Assembly (NCBI GenBank): GCA_013140485.1
Contig: JABFSS010000029.1
Span: forward strand, 1 to 25,376
Source: Candidatus Peribacteraceae bacterium
GTDB taxonomy: Bacteria; Patescibacteriota; Gracilibacteria; Peribacterales; Peribacteraceae
Length of the DNA stretch: 25,376 bases
Reading direction: 5' to 3'
Position 1 is the stretch's first letter; every line of letters begins with the position of its first letter. Positions 13,864 through 21,494 of the stretch are shown here, one piece after another. The notes beneath the pieces were generated by a model, which did not search any database, had not been told where the DNA came from, and was given only the letters and a program-made list of their open reading frames with translations. The position numbers and the translations under genes were made by a program.

Positions 13864-14181
13864 TCAGGCAGGCCAAAAATTCATCACCACTATCATCACG
13901 AAGAAGATTCCCAATGGCACGCCAATCAGCCACGGCAGCATCTTCGATTCATCGGTCCGCACGCTCAGGTACAGACTCAATCCGCCGTAGCTCAGAGCGC
14001 AGAAGGCGAGCGGGAGATCGGCGATCTGCATCCACAGCGCGGCGTCGTTCATCCAGAGTTTGTTTTTGAGCAAGATGTACGCGACGAAGAAAGAGCTGCC
14101 GAGGAGGTAAAAGAAGAATGCGCTGAGTTGCTGCAGAGGACGAAGCACGCCTTTAGGATACTGCAATACTCGTTTCAGCAC
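13864..14181 (-). CDS. Small membrane protein downstream of rpmH
   Basis: A 105-residue protein with three membrane segments (about 18-38, 52-72 and 81-103) and a basic N-terminus (MLKRVLQYPKGVLRPLQQ). I recognise no family. It starts with GTG 19 bases after the rpmH stop, so the two are probably cotranscribed. This is the place where rnpA usually lies, but the protein is hydrophobic and has nothing of RnpA. It converges with the GntR-family gene, with three bases between stop codons. Confidence 0.65.
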   Translation of the reverse strand: MLKRVLQYPKGVLRPLQQLSAFFFYLLGSSFFVAYILLKNKLWMNDAALWMQIADLPLAFCALSYGGLSLYLSVRTDESKMLPWLIGVPLGIFFVMIVVMNFWPA

Positions 14182-14200
14182 ATCTGCGATGAGTTCCGTC

Positions 14201-14353
14201 CTATAGTTTTTTCCTCTTCTTGTTCTGCACCGTCAAACGATGCCTGCCCTTGCGGCGGCGGCGCGCGAGCACTTTGCGGCCGTCAGCGGTCTTGGAGCGC
14301 TTCAAGAATCCATGCCTGCGGAGGCGGCGTCGCCAACGGGTCTTTCCTAACAT
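14201..14353 (-). CDS. rpmH: 50S ribosomal protein bL34
   Basis: A 50-residue, very basic protein with the bL34 core HGFLKRSKTADGRKVLARRR followed by RKGRHRLTV. The N-terminus (MLGKTRWRRRLRR) differs from the common MKRTFQPS start, and there is a lysine/arginine-rich tail (QNKKRKKL). ATG 14353 is chosen because TACCAT (14368-14363, minus strand) ends nine bases upstream with TTGCCG 17 bases before that. A longer frame to 14401 would run past this promoter. The neighbours rnpA, yidD and yidC, often linked to rpmH, are absent here. Confidence 0.9.
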   Translation of the reverse strand: MLGKTRWRRRLRRHGFLKRSKTADGRKVLARRRRKGRHRLTVQNKKRKKL

Positions 14354-14431
14354 AGCCGGGGCATGGTACGGGAGGATTAGGGCTGCGGCAAGAGTAAGCA
14401 CTCATGTCAGCAGGCCATGCAGTCGTATTAC

Positions 14432-14821
14432 CTATGTGTTTTTGGCGAGAGTTGCGTCAGCCAGGCGCTTTGTTTCGTCTACGATCCTCTGGAAACAAGC
14501 AATGGTCTCCAGTAGTTTCGTCAGGGCGTCATAGTCCTCTTTCACATCCTTAGCCTTCTGGGTGGTAACAGGGTCTAGCTGTTGAAATAAGTCAGCCAAA
14601 CGGAATCTCAATTCGTCCATGAATGCTGTAAAGCCAAGAGTTTCCTGGAAAAAAAGCTGGAGTCTCTTTGTCCATGGGAATTGGTCTTCCAGAAGTTGTT
14701 TCGAGTACTTCAATCCGTGTCTCCCAAATGCCCCTATTTCACGGAATAGCATCGGATCCATGTGTTCATGAAGTTGCGCAAGCAGAGTGGCGGTCGTCTC
14801 GGGGGTCACCTTGTCCGGCAT
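14432..14821 (-). CDS. Hypothetical helical protein
   Basis: A 129-residue soluble protein of unknown family, predicted mostly helical, with no membrane segment or cysteine-rich motif. It begins MPDKVTPETTATLLAQLHEH, and has a C-terminal half rich in heptad-like leucines (RLADLFQQLD, then LTKLLETIACFQRIVDE). ATG 14821 is preferred because TATGTC (14834-14829, minus strand) ends seven bases upstream; ATG 14833 and TTG 14839 are alternatives. It diverges from the 389-residue unknown gene at 15014. Function cannot be told. Confidence 0.65.
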   Translation of the reverse strand: MPDKVTPETTATLLAQLHEHMDPMLFREIGAFGRHGLKYSKQLLEDQFPWTKRLQLFFQETLGFTAFMDELRFRLADLFQQLDPVTTQKAKDVKEDYDALTKLLETIACFQRIVDETKRLADATLAKNT

Positions 14822-14978
14822 TGTGATAGACATACACAAGGGAGGAAAAATTATCGCGGGGTTGATTGTCGATAGACTATAATAACATTTATTAAGCTAA
14901 TATGTCAAGTTTTTCAAAAAGCACTCAAAATAGTGTTTTCGCAAAAGAAATTTACGAATGGCTGCCATGCCTGTGGAT

Positions 14979-15007
14979 TTGCAATTTAATAGATATTATA
15001 ACATAAT
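14979..15007 (+). promoter_or_regulatory. Sigma-70-type promoter, leaderless spacing
   Basis: TTGCAA (14979-14984), 17 bases, CATAAT (15002-15007), then six bases to ATG 15014. It is nearly the same arrangement and sequence as the promoter at 6778-6806. The surrounding 170 bases are strongly AT-rich and hold no gene. Confidence 0.65.
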
Positions 15008-15013
15008 ACAATT

Positions 15014-16183
15014 ATGTTGACTATGTCGTCCGGGAGCTATCGGGAAGAGGAGTTACCTGTGGCAATGCATGCAGAAGAGCGGATTACGGATCCGGCTGCT
15101 CCGCAATTTGCGGAGGGAGAGCACGGAAAAATTGAATTCCGGTCGGATCTGGTGTGGAAACTCCCTGTCCAGAGCGAGCTGCCGGACGGCGCGCGGCACT
15201 ATCTGGAAGAACGGTTGGCGCACCTGCTCGAGCGGAAACTGATGGAAGGCGCTATTCCTGTGACGGAGATTCTTCCTTCGGGGCAAATTGTTTTACGGGA
15301 TATACTTCGGGATCCTTCATTAGAAGAAACGGAAGTTCTTCCATCCGGACAAATCGTTTCCCGGGATACATCTGATCATGATCGTCGTGCTGTCCAAAGG
15401 GCATTAACGCAGATATTCACTGAACTGCTTCCCTACTGTGCAAAGGCCCTCCCGAAATGGACGAGTAATTCATTATTGATGGGTAATACGCTTGAAGTTG
15501 CGGACAAGAGAATCAAGAATACAGGGAATAGCGTACAAAAGTTTCTGTGGCCGGTGTTTGGTGGCTTCATGATTATGGGCGAATTGGGTTATATGAGCCA
15601 ACACGATGCGACACTGAAGGCTATGGACCGTGAGCGTCGGGAGGAGGAAAACCAGAATGAGCGGAATCAAGCGAAGGATTTTATGGATGCCGCCAAGCCG
15701 TTCATTGCGGCAATCGTGAACGAGGCGGAGCGGCGATGGAGCGTAATGGTTGAGGAGCGTGCCCAGCAGGAGCAGGAAAACCGGCGCCTTCTTCGCCTGC
15801 AATCCCTCGTCATCGGTGATGGTGTTTCGCAGAAACTCGCCATCGGACTTCGTGATTGCACACTGTCCGTCGATGGAAACACATGCAAATTATGCTTTAC
15901 CAAACCGACCGTCATTTATCCTGTGTGTGCGGGGGATAAGCAAGACTTCTGCGGAGACGCGATTTTAGACGGCGTGACTGTTGATTTTACCTGTCCTCCT
16001 GTCGCACGTGTGCACTTTGCAGCATCGAATGTGTGTCCTATCCGTCGTGGACGGCTGCATCCGACAATCACCTTCACGGAATTTTCGGAAGACGATTCTC
16101 CTTTAATACACAGAGATGCCGGATCCGGTGTGCGGGCGGGTCGACCAACGCAGGGAATAACAGAAGAGGGAATCATGAAATGA
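15014..16183 (+). CDS. Hypothetical protein with duplicated motif, one membrane helix and Cys-rich end
   Basis: A 389-residue protein that I do not recognise. A 13-residue motif is repeated with a 22-residue period: TEILPSGQIVLRD (84-96) and TEVLPSGQIVSRD (106-118). A hydrophobic segment (about 176-195, KFLWPVFGGFMIMGELGY) may be a membrane helix. A charged region rich in Glu, Arg, Asn and Gln follows (about 203-265) and looks like a coiled coil. The C-terminal ~110 residues carry seven cysteines, including CKLC, and look beta-rich. A membrane-anchored protein with a long helical stalk and a small globular end is a reasonable picture but not a function. ATG 15014 follows a clear promoter by six bases; ATG 15023 is an alternative. 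Confidence 0.7.
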   Translation: MLTMSSGSYREEELPVAMHAEERITDPAAPQFAEGEHGKIEFRSDLVWKLPVQSELPDGARHYLEERLAHLLERKLMEGAIPVTEILPSGQIVLRDILRDPSLEETEVLPSGQIVSRDTSDHDRRAVQRALTQIFTELLPYCAKALPKWTSNSLLMGNTLEVADKRIKNTGNSVQKFLWPVFGGFMIMGELGYMSQHDATLKAMDRERREEENQNERNQAKDFMDAAKPFIAAIVNEAERRWSVMVEERAQQEQENRRLLRLQSLVIGDGVSQKLAIGLRDCTLSVDGNTCKLCFTKPTVIYPVCAGDKQDFCGDAILDGVTVDFTCPPVARVHFAASNVCPIRRGRLHPTITFTEFSEDDSPLIHRDAGSGVRAGRPTQGITEEGIMK

Positions 16184-16204
16184 GTGGATACGAACGGCAT
16201 CGTG

Positions 16205-16210
16205 TACACT
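16205..16210 (+). promoter_or_regulatory. -10 box of the M16 peptidase gene
   Basis: TACACT ends six bases before ATG 16217, again leaderless spacing. Confidence 0.5.
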
Positions 16211-16216
16211 CGCCTC

Positions 16217-17476
16217 ATGTTCACAATTCAGAAACTTCCCTCCGGCCTCCCCGTCCTCACGGCTCCCAGCGCCGGCACCGAGTCCGTCACCGTCCTCGTC
16301 TTCGCGGGCGCAGGCTCCCGGTACGAAACGAACGATGAGCGGGGGATCAGTCACTTCCTTGAGCACATGTTCTTTAAAGGAGGGAAGAAGTACAAGACGA
16401 CGCAAGAAGTGAGCGCGGCCATCGACGGCGTGGGCGGCGACTTCAACGCATTCACCGGCAAGGAGTACGCGGGGTACTACGTGAAGGTCGCGGCGGAAGA
16501 AATCGAACTCGCGTGTGACGTTCTCTCCGACATGCTCCTGCACGCGACGTTCCCGCAGGAGGAAATCGAAAAAGAGCGCGGAGTGATCATGGAAGAAGAG
16601 CGCATGTACCAGGACACGCCGATGTACCGCGCCGGGTGGGACTTCGAGGAGCTGCTCTACGGTGACTGCCCGCTCGGGTGGGATACGATCGGCAAAGAGA
16701 AGGTCATCCGGTCGGTGATGACGAAAGATTTCCAGACGCACAAAGACAATCTCTACACCCCCGATAACCTTGTGCTGACGTTCGCAGGGAAAGTGACCGA
16801 CAAGCAGGCGATGACGCTCGCAACCAAGTACTTCGCGCCAATTGGCGGCAAGAAGAAAAAAGAATTTTTGCCGCTCAAGAAGTACGGCGGCAAGAAAGTC
16901 TACCTCCGTACCAAGAATACGGAGCAGGCGCACCTTGTGCTCGGGTTCCCGGGGCTCTCGGCACTCGACGCCAACCACTTCACAATCAAAATCCTCTCCG
17001 TGATCCTCGGCGGCAACATGAGCTCGCGCATGTTCCTCAACATCCGCGAAGCCAAAGGCCTCTGCTACTACATCGCGACGGAACTCGATAACTACCTTGA
17101 CTGCGGATCACTTGCAACCCGCGCGGGCGTCGACCAGTCCCGCCTGCACGAAGCCATCTCTGCCATCCGCAACGAGTACGAAGTCTGCGCCGCGAAGGGC
17201 GTCACGGACGAAGAAGTCCGCCGCGCGAAGGATTACCTCAAAGGCAAAATCACCCTCGGTCTCGAAGACAGCGAAGAGCGCGCGCACTTCTACGGGAAGC
17301 AGCAGCTGCTCTATCCCGAGACACGCACAATCGAGGAGTACTTTGACGAATTGGAAAAAGTCACCAAGGCGCAGGTCAATGACCTTGCGAAGAAGATCCT
17401 CAAGACCGAAGAGTTGCGGCTTGTTGTGATCGGGAAAGAGGAGAGCGAAGAGAATCTGGAGAAACTCTTACAGTGA
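16217..17476 (+). CDS. M16-family zinc metallopeptidase
   Basis: A 419-residue protein of the pitrilysin/processing-peptidase family. The inverted zinc motif HFLEH is at residues 46-50, with the third ligand in VIMEEERMYQDTP (about E126), the spacing expected for M16. The C-terminal half has the usual inactive-like repeat of the fold (GFPGLSALDANHF, then GGNMSSRMFLNIREAKGLCY). Single-chain ~420-residue forms act as cytosolic or exported dimers cleaving short peptides; no signal peptide is seen, so a cytosolic place is likely. ATG 16217 (MFTIQKLPSGL) fits the family start; the frame extends upstream to 16184 without likeness. Confidence 0.93.
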   Translation: MFTIQKLPSGLPVLTAPSAGTESVTVLVFAGAGSRYETNDERGISHFLEHMFFKGGKKYKTTQEVSAAIDGVGGDFNAFTGKEYAGYYVKVAAEEIELACDVLSDMLLHATFPQEEIEKERGVIMEEERMYQDTPMYRAGWDFEELLYGDCPLGWDTIGKEKVIRSVMTKDFQTHKDNLYTPDNLVLTFAGKVTDKQAMTLATKYFAPIGGKKKKEFLPLKKYGGKKVYLRTKNTEQAHLVLGFPGLSALDANHFTIKILSVILGGNMSSRMFLNIREAKGLCYYIATELDNYLDCGSLATRAGVDQSRLHEAISAIRNEYEVCAAKGVTDEEVRRAKDYLKGKITLGLEDSEERAHFYGKQQLLYPETRTIEEYFDELEKVTKAQVNDLAKKILKTEELRLVVIGKEESEENLEKLLQ

Positions 17477-17477
17477 T

Positions 17478-17744
17478 TTAATAATCACGATCAGGCTGTT
17501 CGCGCCAGCCCTGGTTAGCCTGTATGAGCTCCTGCGCACGTTCCAAGAGTAAATCGAGGCAGTTTATCGTTTGCAGGATTTCGTCCAATTTCGCCTGATC
17601 GGATGCCGCTTCCGCTCGGGTGTCTGCTCCTGTGGTTTTCTCTACGACCAAGGCCCCGCCCAAACTATGCCTGAAGAACTGACCCAGTCGCGAAAGACCA
17701 AAAATAGGATATTCTTTTGCATACGCGGAATGTGCTTCCTCCAA
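17478..17744 (-). CDS. Small hypothetical protein with TTG start
   Basis: An 88-residue soluble protein of unknown family. It starts with TTG (MEEAHSAYAKEYPIF), has a short apolar stretch (GQFFRHSLGGALVVE), then a helix with ILQTINCLDLLLERAQEL. The start is strongly indicated by a promoter TTGCTT-17-TATAAT that ends six bases before the TTG. The stop is next to the stop of the M16 gene (convergent). It may be a lineage-specific gene. Confidence 0.55.
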   Translation of the reverse strand: MEEAHSAYAKEYPIFGLSRLGQFFRHSLGGALVVEKTTGADTRAEAASDQAKLDEILQTINCLDLLLERAQELIQANQGWREQPDRDY

Positions 17745-17750
17745 TAACGT

Positions 17751-17779
17751 ATTATAGTACTTTTAGTCATAATAAGCAA
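17751..17779 (-). promoter_or_regulatory. Sigma-70-type promoter before a TTG start
   Basis: On the minus strand TTGCTT (17779-17774), 17 bases, consensus TATAAT (17756-17751), six bases, TTG (17744). Confidence 0.65.
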
Positions 17780-17800
17780 ATTCCCAGAAAGGAAGGGTGA

Positions 17801-17806
17801 TACACT
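17801..17806 (+). promoter_or_regulatory. -10 box of the flippase-domain gene
   Basis: TACACT ends seven bases before ATG 17814. Confidence 0.5.
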
Positions 17807-17813
17807 ACATTTA

Positions 17814-18749
17814 ATGAAGAAGCTCTTTTCCTGGGCCTCGACCGTGTTCGGATTTGCCATGTTCTTCGTCGCGCTCTGGGTGATCCGACAGGAGCTCCAT
17901 GGGCGCAGTGTCGCGGAGGTATTTGGGGCCGCGGGCATGGTGCCCCCGTACCAGTTGCTCATTGCGTTTTCGATTACCGTCGTCTGCTACCTGCTCCTCA
18001 CGGGATACGACGTTCTGGCGGTGCACGCGCTTGCCGATCGTCCCCGATGGGCGTCGGTCATGGTGAACTCGTTCATCTGCCATGCGATGAGCATCAATGT
18101 CGGATGTTCGGCGGTGACGGGCGGGTCGCTCAGGTGCCAGTACTATCTGCGGAAGGGGATGAAGGGTACCGAAGTCATCCGCATCGTTACCTTCTGCCTC
18201 GTCACGTTCTGGCTCGGATTCCTCGCGCTCGGCGGAACGATTTTCCTCTTCCTTCCTCCCGCCGTTCCGGAATTCGTCCATCTGCCTTTTGCAACGCTGC
18301 AGCCGCTCGGTGCGCTGCTTCTGCTCGCGCTCGCAGCGTACTTCTTTATCATCCTGGTTCACCGGCGGCCGGTCTCTGTTCGCGGATGGGTGATTCCCGT
18401 GATCCCCGCGCGGGTGACGCTCGCGCAGATCGGCATTGCCGCGTCGGAGTGGATACTCGGCACGGCCGTCCTGTTCGCCCTCCTCCCACACCATCCCGAA
18501 CTCACGTACTTCCATCTCCTCAGCTTCTACTTCCTTGCCCAGGTGTCGGGCCTCATCAGCCAGGTGCCGAGTGGACTCGGCGTGTTCGAAAGCATCATCC
18601 TCGCGCTCGTGCCTGAATCCCTCGATCCATCAATGGTCGTGGGTGCACTCCTGCTCTACCGGTTGATCTTCAGTTTGCTGCCGCTCAGTGCCGCCGGATT
18701 ACTCCTCCTGGTGAGAGAAGTGAGATATAGGAGGTTGGCGGTGGCTTGA
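17814..18749 (+). CDS. Lysylphosphatidylglycerol synthase transmembrane-domain (MprF flippase-like) protein
   Basis: A 311-residue protein with about eight membrane helices, matching the UPF0104/YbhN family, i.e. the N-terminal flippase part of MprF without the aminoacyl-transferase domain. Typical pieces are GYDVLAVHAL in the first third, the conserved NVGCSAVTGGSLRCQYYLRKG region, and SGLISQVPSGLGVFESIIL near the end. Such stand-alone proteins are thought to move lipids or lipid-linked sugars across the membrane; the substrate is unknown. The location beside dTDP-sugar and glycosyltransferase genes hints at an envelope glycoconjugate role, which is inference. ATG 17814 fits the leaderless signal. 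Confidence 0.88.
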   Translation: MKKLFSWASTVFGFAMFFVALWVIRQELHGRSVAEVFGAAGMVPPYQLLIAFSITVVCYLLLTGYDVLAVHALADRPRWASVMVNSFICHAMSINVGCSAVTGGSLRCQYYLRKGMKGTEVIRIVTFCLVTFWLGFLALGGTIFLFLPPAVPEFVHLPFATLQPLGALLLLALAAYFFIILVHRRPVSVRGWVIPVIPARVTLAQIGIAASEWILGTAVLFALLPHHPELTYFHLLSFYFLAQVSGLISQVPSGLGVFESIILALVPESLDPSMVVGALLLYRLIFSLLPLSAAGLLLLVREVRYRRLAVA

Positions 18750-18756
18750 GCGAAGG

Positions 18757-18843
18757 CGACAGAAGCGATAAAGGGAACAAAGGCGACAGAGGTGAGAGCA
18801 GCATTCCCTTGTCTCTTTTGTTCCTTTTGTGCCTTTGGAGGCC
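18757..18843. repeat. Hairpin-forming short-period repeat (AAGGCGACAGA units)
   Basis: The left arm has near-repeats AAGGCGACAGA and AAAGGGAACAAAGGCGACAG. The right arm (about 18806-18843, with TGTCTCTTTTGTTCC) is an imperfect reverse complement. It fills the gap between the flippase-like gene and the dehydratase gene. Confidence 0.65.
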
Positions 18844-18862
18844 TCGGGTTCAAGGAAAACTG

Positions 18863-18868
18863 TATACT
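18863..18868 (+). promoter_or_regulatory. -10 box of the dTDP-glucose dehydratase gene
   Basis: TATACT ends six bases before ATG 18875. Confidence 0.55.
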
Positions 18869-18874
18869 GCTTCT

Positions 18875-19864
18875 ATGAATCTTTTAGTGACAGGCGGTGC
18901 CGGCTTCATCGGCTCCCACTTCGTCCTCCGGCACAAAGAACAATTCCCCGACGATCTCATCGTCGTGCTCGATCAGCTTACGTATGCGGGGAACAAAGCG
19001 TTCCTCGAGCCCGTGCTCAACCGGATTCGTTTCGTGCAGGGCGACATTGCCGATGTCGAACTCGTGTCACAGTTGATCCTCCGGTACGAAATCGACACGA
19101 TCGTGAACTTCGCAGCCGAGACGCACGTCGACCGGTCCATCAAGAATGCCGTGCCCTTCATCCACACGAATATCGTCGGCGTGCAGGCACTGATCGAAGT
19201 CTGCAAGGCCGCGCCCGCCGTCCGTCTTCTGCATATCTCGACCGATGAAGTCTTCGGTGACATCGCCGATGACGACGCTCCGCGCAAAAACGGCGATCCG
19301 CTCTATCCAAGCTCTCCCTACGCCGCGAGCAAGGCGTCCGGCGAAATGCTGCTCCTCTCCGCGATGCGTACCTGGAAGCTCAAGATCGCGATGACCCGCT
19401 GCACCAATAACTACGGCCCCCATCAAGCAGAGGAGAAGTTCATTCCCACGGTGGTCCGGTCTGCGGTCAAGAACGAGCAAATTCCCGTCTACGGTCAGGG
19501 AAAAAACAAACGTGACTGGCTCTATGTGACCGACCACACGGATGCGCTCGAACTGATTCTCAAAACCGAGTGGGCCTTTTGGGATGCGAAGTTGCCGGGT
19601 GTGCACGAGAGTCAGCCTCGCGGTTCCGGTCATATATTCCATATTTCTGCGGATGACGAACGTCAGAACATCGACGTCGCAAAAATGATTCTCAAGATTC
19701 TGGGGAAATCGGAAGATCTCATCAGTTTCGTCGAAGACCGGCCGGGACACGATTGGCGGTACGCGCTCGATTCGTCGAATACGCGAAAGCTCGGTTGGAA
19801 GCCGAAAGTGTCGTTTGAAGAGGGGCTGAAAAAGACGGTGGAGTGGTACAAAAGAAAACTATGA
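18875..19864 (+). CDS. rfbB: dTDP-glucose 4,6-dehydratase
   Basis: A 329-residue extended short-chain dehydrogenase that turns dTDP-glucose into dTDP-4-keto-6-deoxyglucose, the entry to rhamnose and other deoxysugars. Visible are the NAD-binding TGGAGFIGSH (6-15), the catalytic STDEVFGD with D124/E125, YAASKASGE (Y149, K153), TRCTNNYGPHQ and DWLYVTDH. Residues near 230-247 (WDAKLPGVHESQPRGSG) are an extra loop before the expected IFHISADDERQN strand. The other rhamnose genes (rfbA, rfbC, rfbD) are not in the window. ATG 18875 gives the family N-terminus and leaderless spacing; the frame runs upstream through the repeat. Confidence 0.95.
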   Translation: MNLLVTGGAGFIGSHFVLRHKEQFPDDLIVVLDQLTYAGNKAFLEPVLNRIRFVQGDIADVELVSQLILRYEIDTIVNFAAETHVDRSIKNAVPFIHTNIVGVQALIEVCKAAPAVRLLHISTDEVFGDIADDDAPRKNGDPLYPSSPYAASKASGEMLLLSAMRTWKLKIAMTRCTNNYGPHQAEEKFIPTVVRSAVKNEQIPVYGQGKNKRDWLYVTDHTDALELILKTEWAFWDAKLPGVHESQPRGSGHIFHISADDERQNIDVAKMILKILGKSEDLISFVEDRPGHDWRYALDSSNTRKLGWKPKVSFEEGLKKTVEWYKRKL

Positions 19865-19873
19865 ACGCACGAT

Positions 19874-20275
19874 TTATTTCAAGAGTTCTGCCGTCACGGC
19901 TCCCCAGTGAACCTCAGGTATCTTGAGAATGTCTTTAAGAATGAAATCGATCCCCCTCGTTTCTTTCATCACCCATAATCGAATATCGGCTATCTGACGT
20001 CGTTCTTTGTTAGAAAGATTCTCCAATATTATCGTTTTGTCCGGCTTTCTTGCCCACTTCGTGAGAAGTTCGCGAGTACCGGAAAGTTGACTCGCTACAT
20101 CTGCGGAACCTCCTTCGCGCAGATGCCGAATCATTTCTTCAAACGAATCAACGTTTATCATGACCATGGATACATCCATTTGCCTGTTGAATTCATTTAT
20201 CAACAGGTCTGCTGAAAAAGCAGACTTCTTTGCGATTCTCACAGAATCAGAGACGGCATTTTCTACAGGTTTCAT
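19874..20275 (-). CDS. Hypothetical protein
   Basis: A 133-residue soluble protein, mostly helical by eye, of no family I know. It begins MKPVENAVSDSVRIAKKSAF and contains VDSFEEMIRHLREGG and LENLSNKERRQIADIRLWVM. ATG 20275 is clear: TTGTTA, 17 bases, TATAAT end six bases upstream. The frame is open to 20353 but this would pass through the promoter. It converges with rfbB and diverges from the GT4 gene. It is one of five AT-rich unknown genes in this window that carry full promoters with leaderless spacing or very short leaders. Confidence 0.65.
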   Translation of the reverse strand: MKPVENAVSDSVRIAKKSAFSADLLINEFNRQMDVSMVMINVDSFEEMIRHLREGGSADVASQLSGTRELLTKWARKPDKTIILENLSNKERRQIADIRLWVMKETRGIDFILKDILKIPEVHWGAVTAELLK

Positions 20276-20281
20276 AATATC

Positions 20282-20310
20282 ATTATAACACAAAAATATC
20301 AATTTAACAA
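20282..20310 (-). promoter_or_regulatory. Sigma-70-type promoter, leaderless spacing
   Basis: On the minus strand TTGTTA (20310-20305), 17 bases, consensus TATAAT (20287-20282), six bases, ATG 20275. Confidence 0.65.
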
Positions 20311-20321
20311 TAATCGTCGTG

Positions 20322-20327
20322 TACACT
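20322..20327 (+). promoter_or_regulatory. -10 box of the GT4 gene at 20335
   Basis: TACACT ends seven bases before ATG 20335 (four before an in-frame TTG at 20332). Confidence 0.5.
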
Positions 20328-20334
20328 GTGCTTG

Positions 20335-21432
20335 ATGAAAATAATCCTTGCAACGGGTATTTACCCTCCCGACATCGGGGGCCCCGCGACCTACGTCCGG
20401 CATCTCGCGGAAGAGCTCACCGTCAGAGGCGAGGAAGTCATCGTGGTGACGTTTATGAAGACGCAAGATTCCAAAGGCAGGTCTCAGGAAAATGAGAAGT
20501 GGAAAGTTGTCACGGTCTCCCCCGCGGGCGGTCCGCTCATCCGGTGGAGAAAATTTGCGCAGGTACTCAAGCAGCACGGCACGGACGCCGATATTGTGTA
20601 CTGCTTTTCTTCCGTGAGCGCCGGCGTTCCGCTTCGTCTCGCACGTCTTAAGAAACCGAAGAAGCTTTTGCGGCTCGGGGGAGACTTCCCATGGGAGCGC
20701 TACACGGATCTCGGCGGACGAAAGACTTTGAAGCAGTTTTTGGCGTCCGCGCTCAGGCTGCGCTCGGCGATGGGGAGCATTCTGCGCGGATTCCATCATG
20801 TCGTCTTCTCCACGCACTTCCAGCAGGAACTCTACGAACTGATGTATGCCCATCTGCCGTCGCATGCCGTGATCGAGAATGCACTGCCGGCCCGCGACAT
20901 CGTCCGGCACCAGCGGCATGATCCACTCCGGCTTCTGTACCTTGGCCGTTTCGTGAAATTCAAAAACCTGGAGAACCTCGTCCGCGCGGTGGCGAAAATT
21001 CCGCATGCAACGCTCACCCTCGTCGGCAGCGGGCCCATGGGAACCAGGCTCTCCGCACTCTCCCGTTCACTCATGCTGCAGGGGCGCGTGAGCGTGGTGC
21101 CGCCGGTGCACGGCGACGGCGTCACGCGCGTGTTCGTGGAGCACGACGTGCTCGTGATCCCGTCCATCACCGAAATCAGTCCGAACGTCGCGCTCGAAGC
21201 CCGCGCTTGCGGCCTGCCCGTCATGCTGACCGAAGAAAATGGCCTCAGTCCCGAACTGCGCAGCGGCATGGTCATCCGGCGGCTCATCACGGTCAACGAC
21301 ATCACGAAAGCGATTCTCGAAGCCGACCAGCACTACGAAGAATTCGCGACCAACGCCGCGGAGCCGTTCGTCCGTCGAAGAGGATGGGAGGAAGTGGCGG
21401 GGGAGCACGTGAAGCTGTTCAAAACACTCTAA
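20335..21432 (+). CDS. GT4-family glycosyltransferase
   Basis: A 365-residue GT-B fold enzyme. The N-terminal MKIILATGIYPPDIGGPATY is the glycine-rich acceptor-side motif of GT4. The donor domain begins near LRLLYLGRFVKFKNLENLV, includes LTLVGSGPMG, and ends with the conserved SITEISPNVALEARACGLPV, whose glutamates bind the nucleotide sugar. It probably works at the inner face of the membrane on a lipid-linked or envelope glycan, together with the two other GT4-type genes downstream. The sugar specificity is unknown. ATG 20335 is preferred over the adjacent TTG 20332. Confidence 0.92.
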   Translation: MKIILATGIYPPDIGGPATYVRHLAEELTVRGEEVIVVTFMKTQDSKGRSQENEKWKVVTVSPAGGPLIRWRKFAQVLKQHGTDADIVYCFSSVSAGVPLRLARLKKPKKLLRLGGDFPWERYTDLGGRKTLKQFLASALRLRSAMGSILRGFHHVVFSTHFQQELYELMYAHLPSHAVIENALPARDIVRHQRHDPLRLLYLGRFVKFKNLENLVRAVAKIPHATLTLVGSGPMGTRLSALSRSLMLQGRVSVVPPVHGDGVTRVFVEHDVLVIPSITEISPNVALEARACGLPVMLTEENGLSPELRSGMVIRRLITVNDITKAILEADQHYEEFATNAAEPFVRRRGWEEVAGEHVKLFKTL

Positions 21433-21467
21433 GGACCGGCAAATCATGAATGTACTAAATAGTAATT

Positions 21468-21489
21468 TTGTTGTATAATAATACAACAA
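21468..21489 (+). promoter_or_regulatory. Operator-like inverted repeat over a consensus -10
   Basis: TTGTTGTAT and ATACAACAA form a perfect 9-bp inverted repeat with a 4-base gap. The gap and arm contain TATAAT (21474-21479). TACAAC at 21482-21487 ends seven bases before ATG 21495. A regulator binding this dyad would cover the promoter of the following gene. Confidence 0.5.
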
Positions 21490-21494
21490 ATTCC

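Noticed and set aside
21468..21494. TTG 21468 as start of the cNMP-like protein
   Set aside because: It lies inside the promoter dyad; ATG 21495 is a better start.
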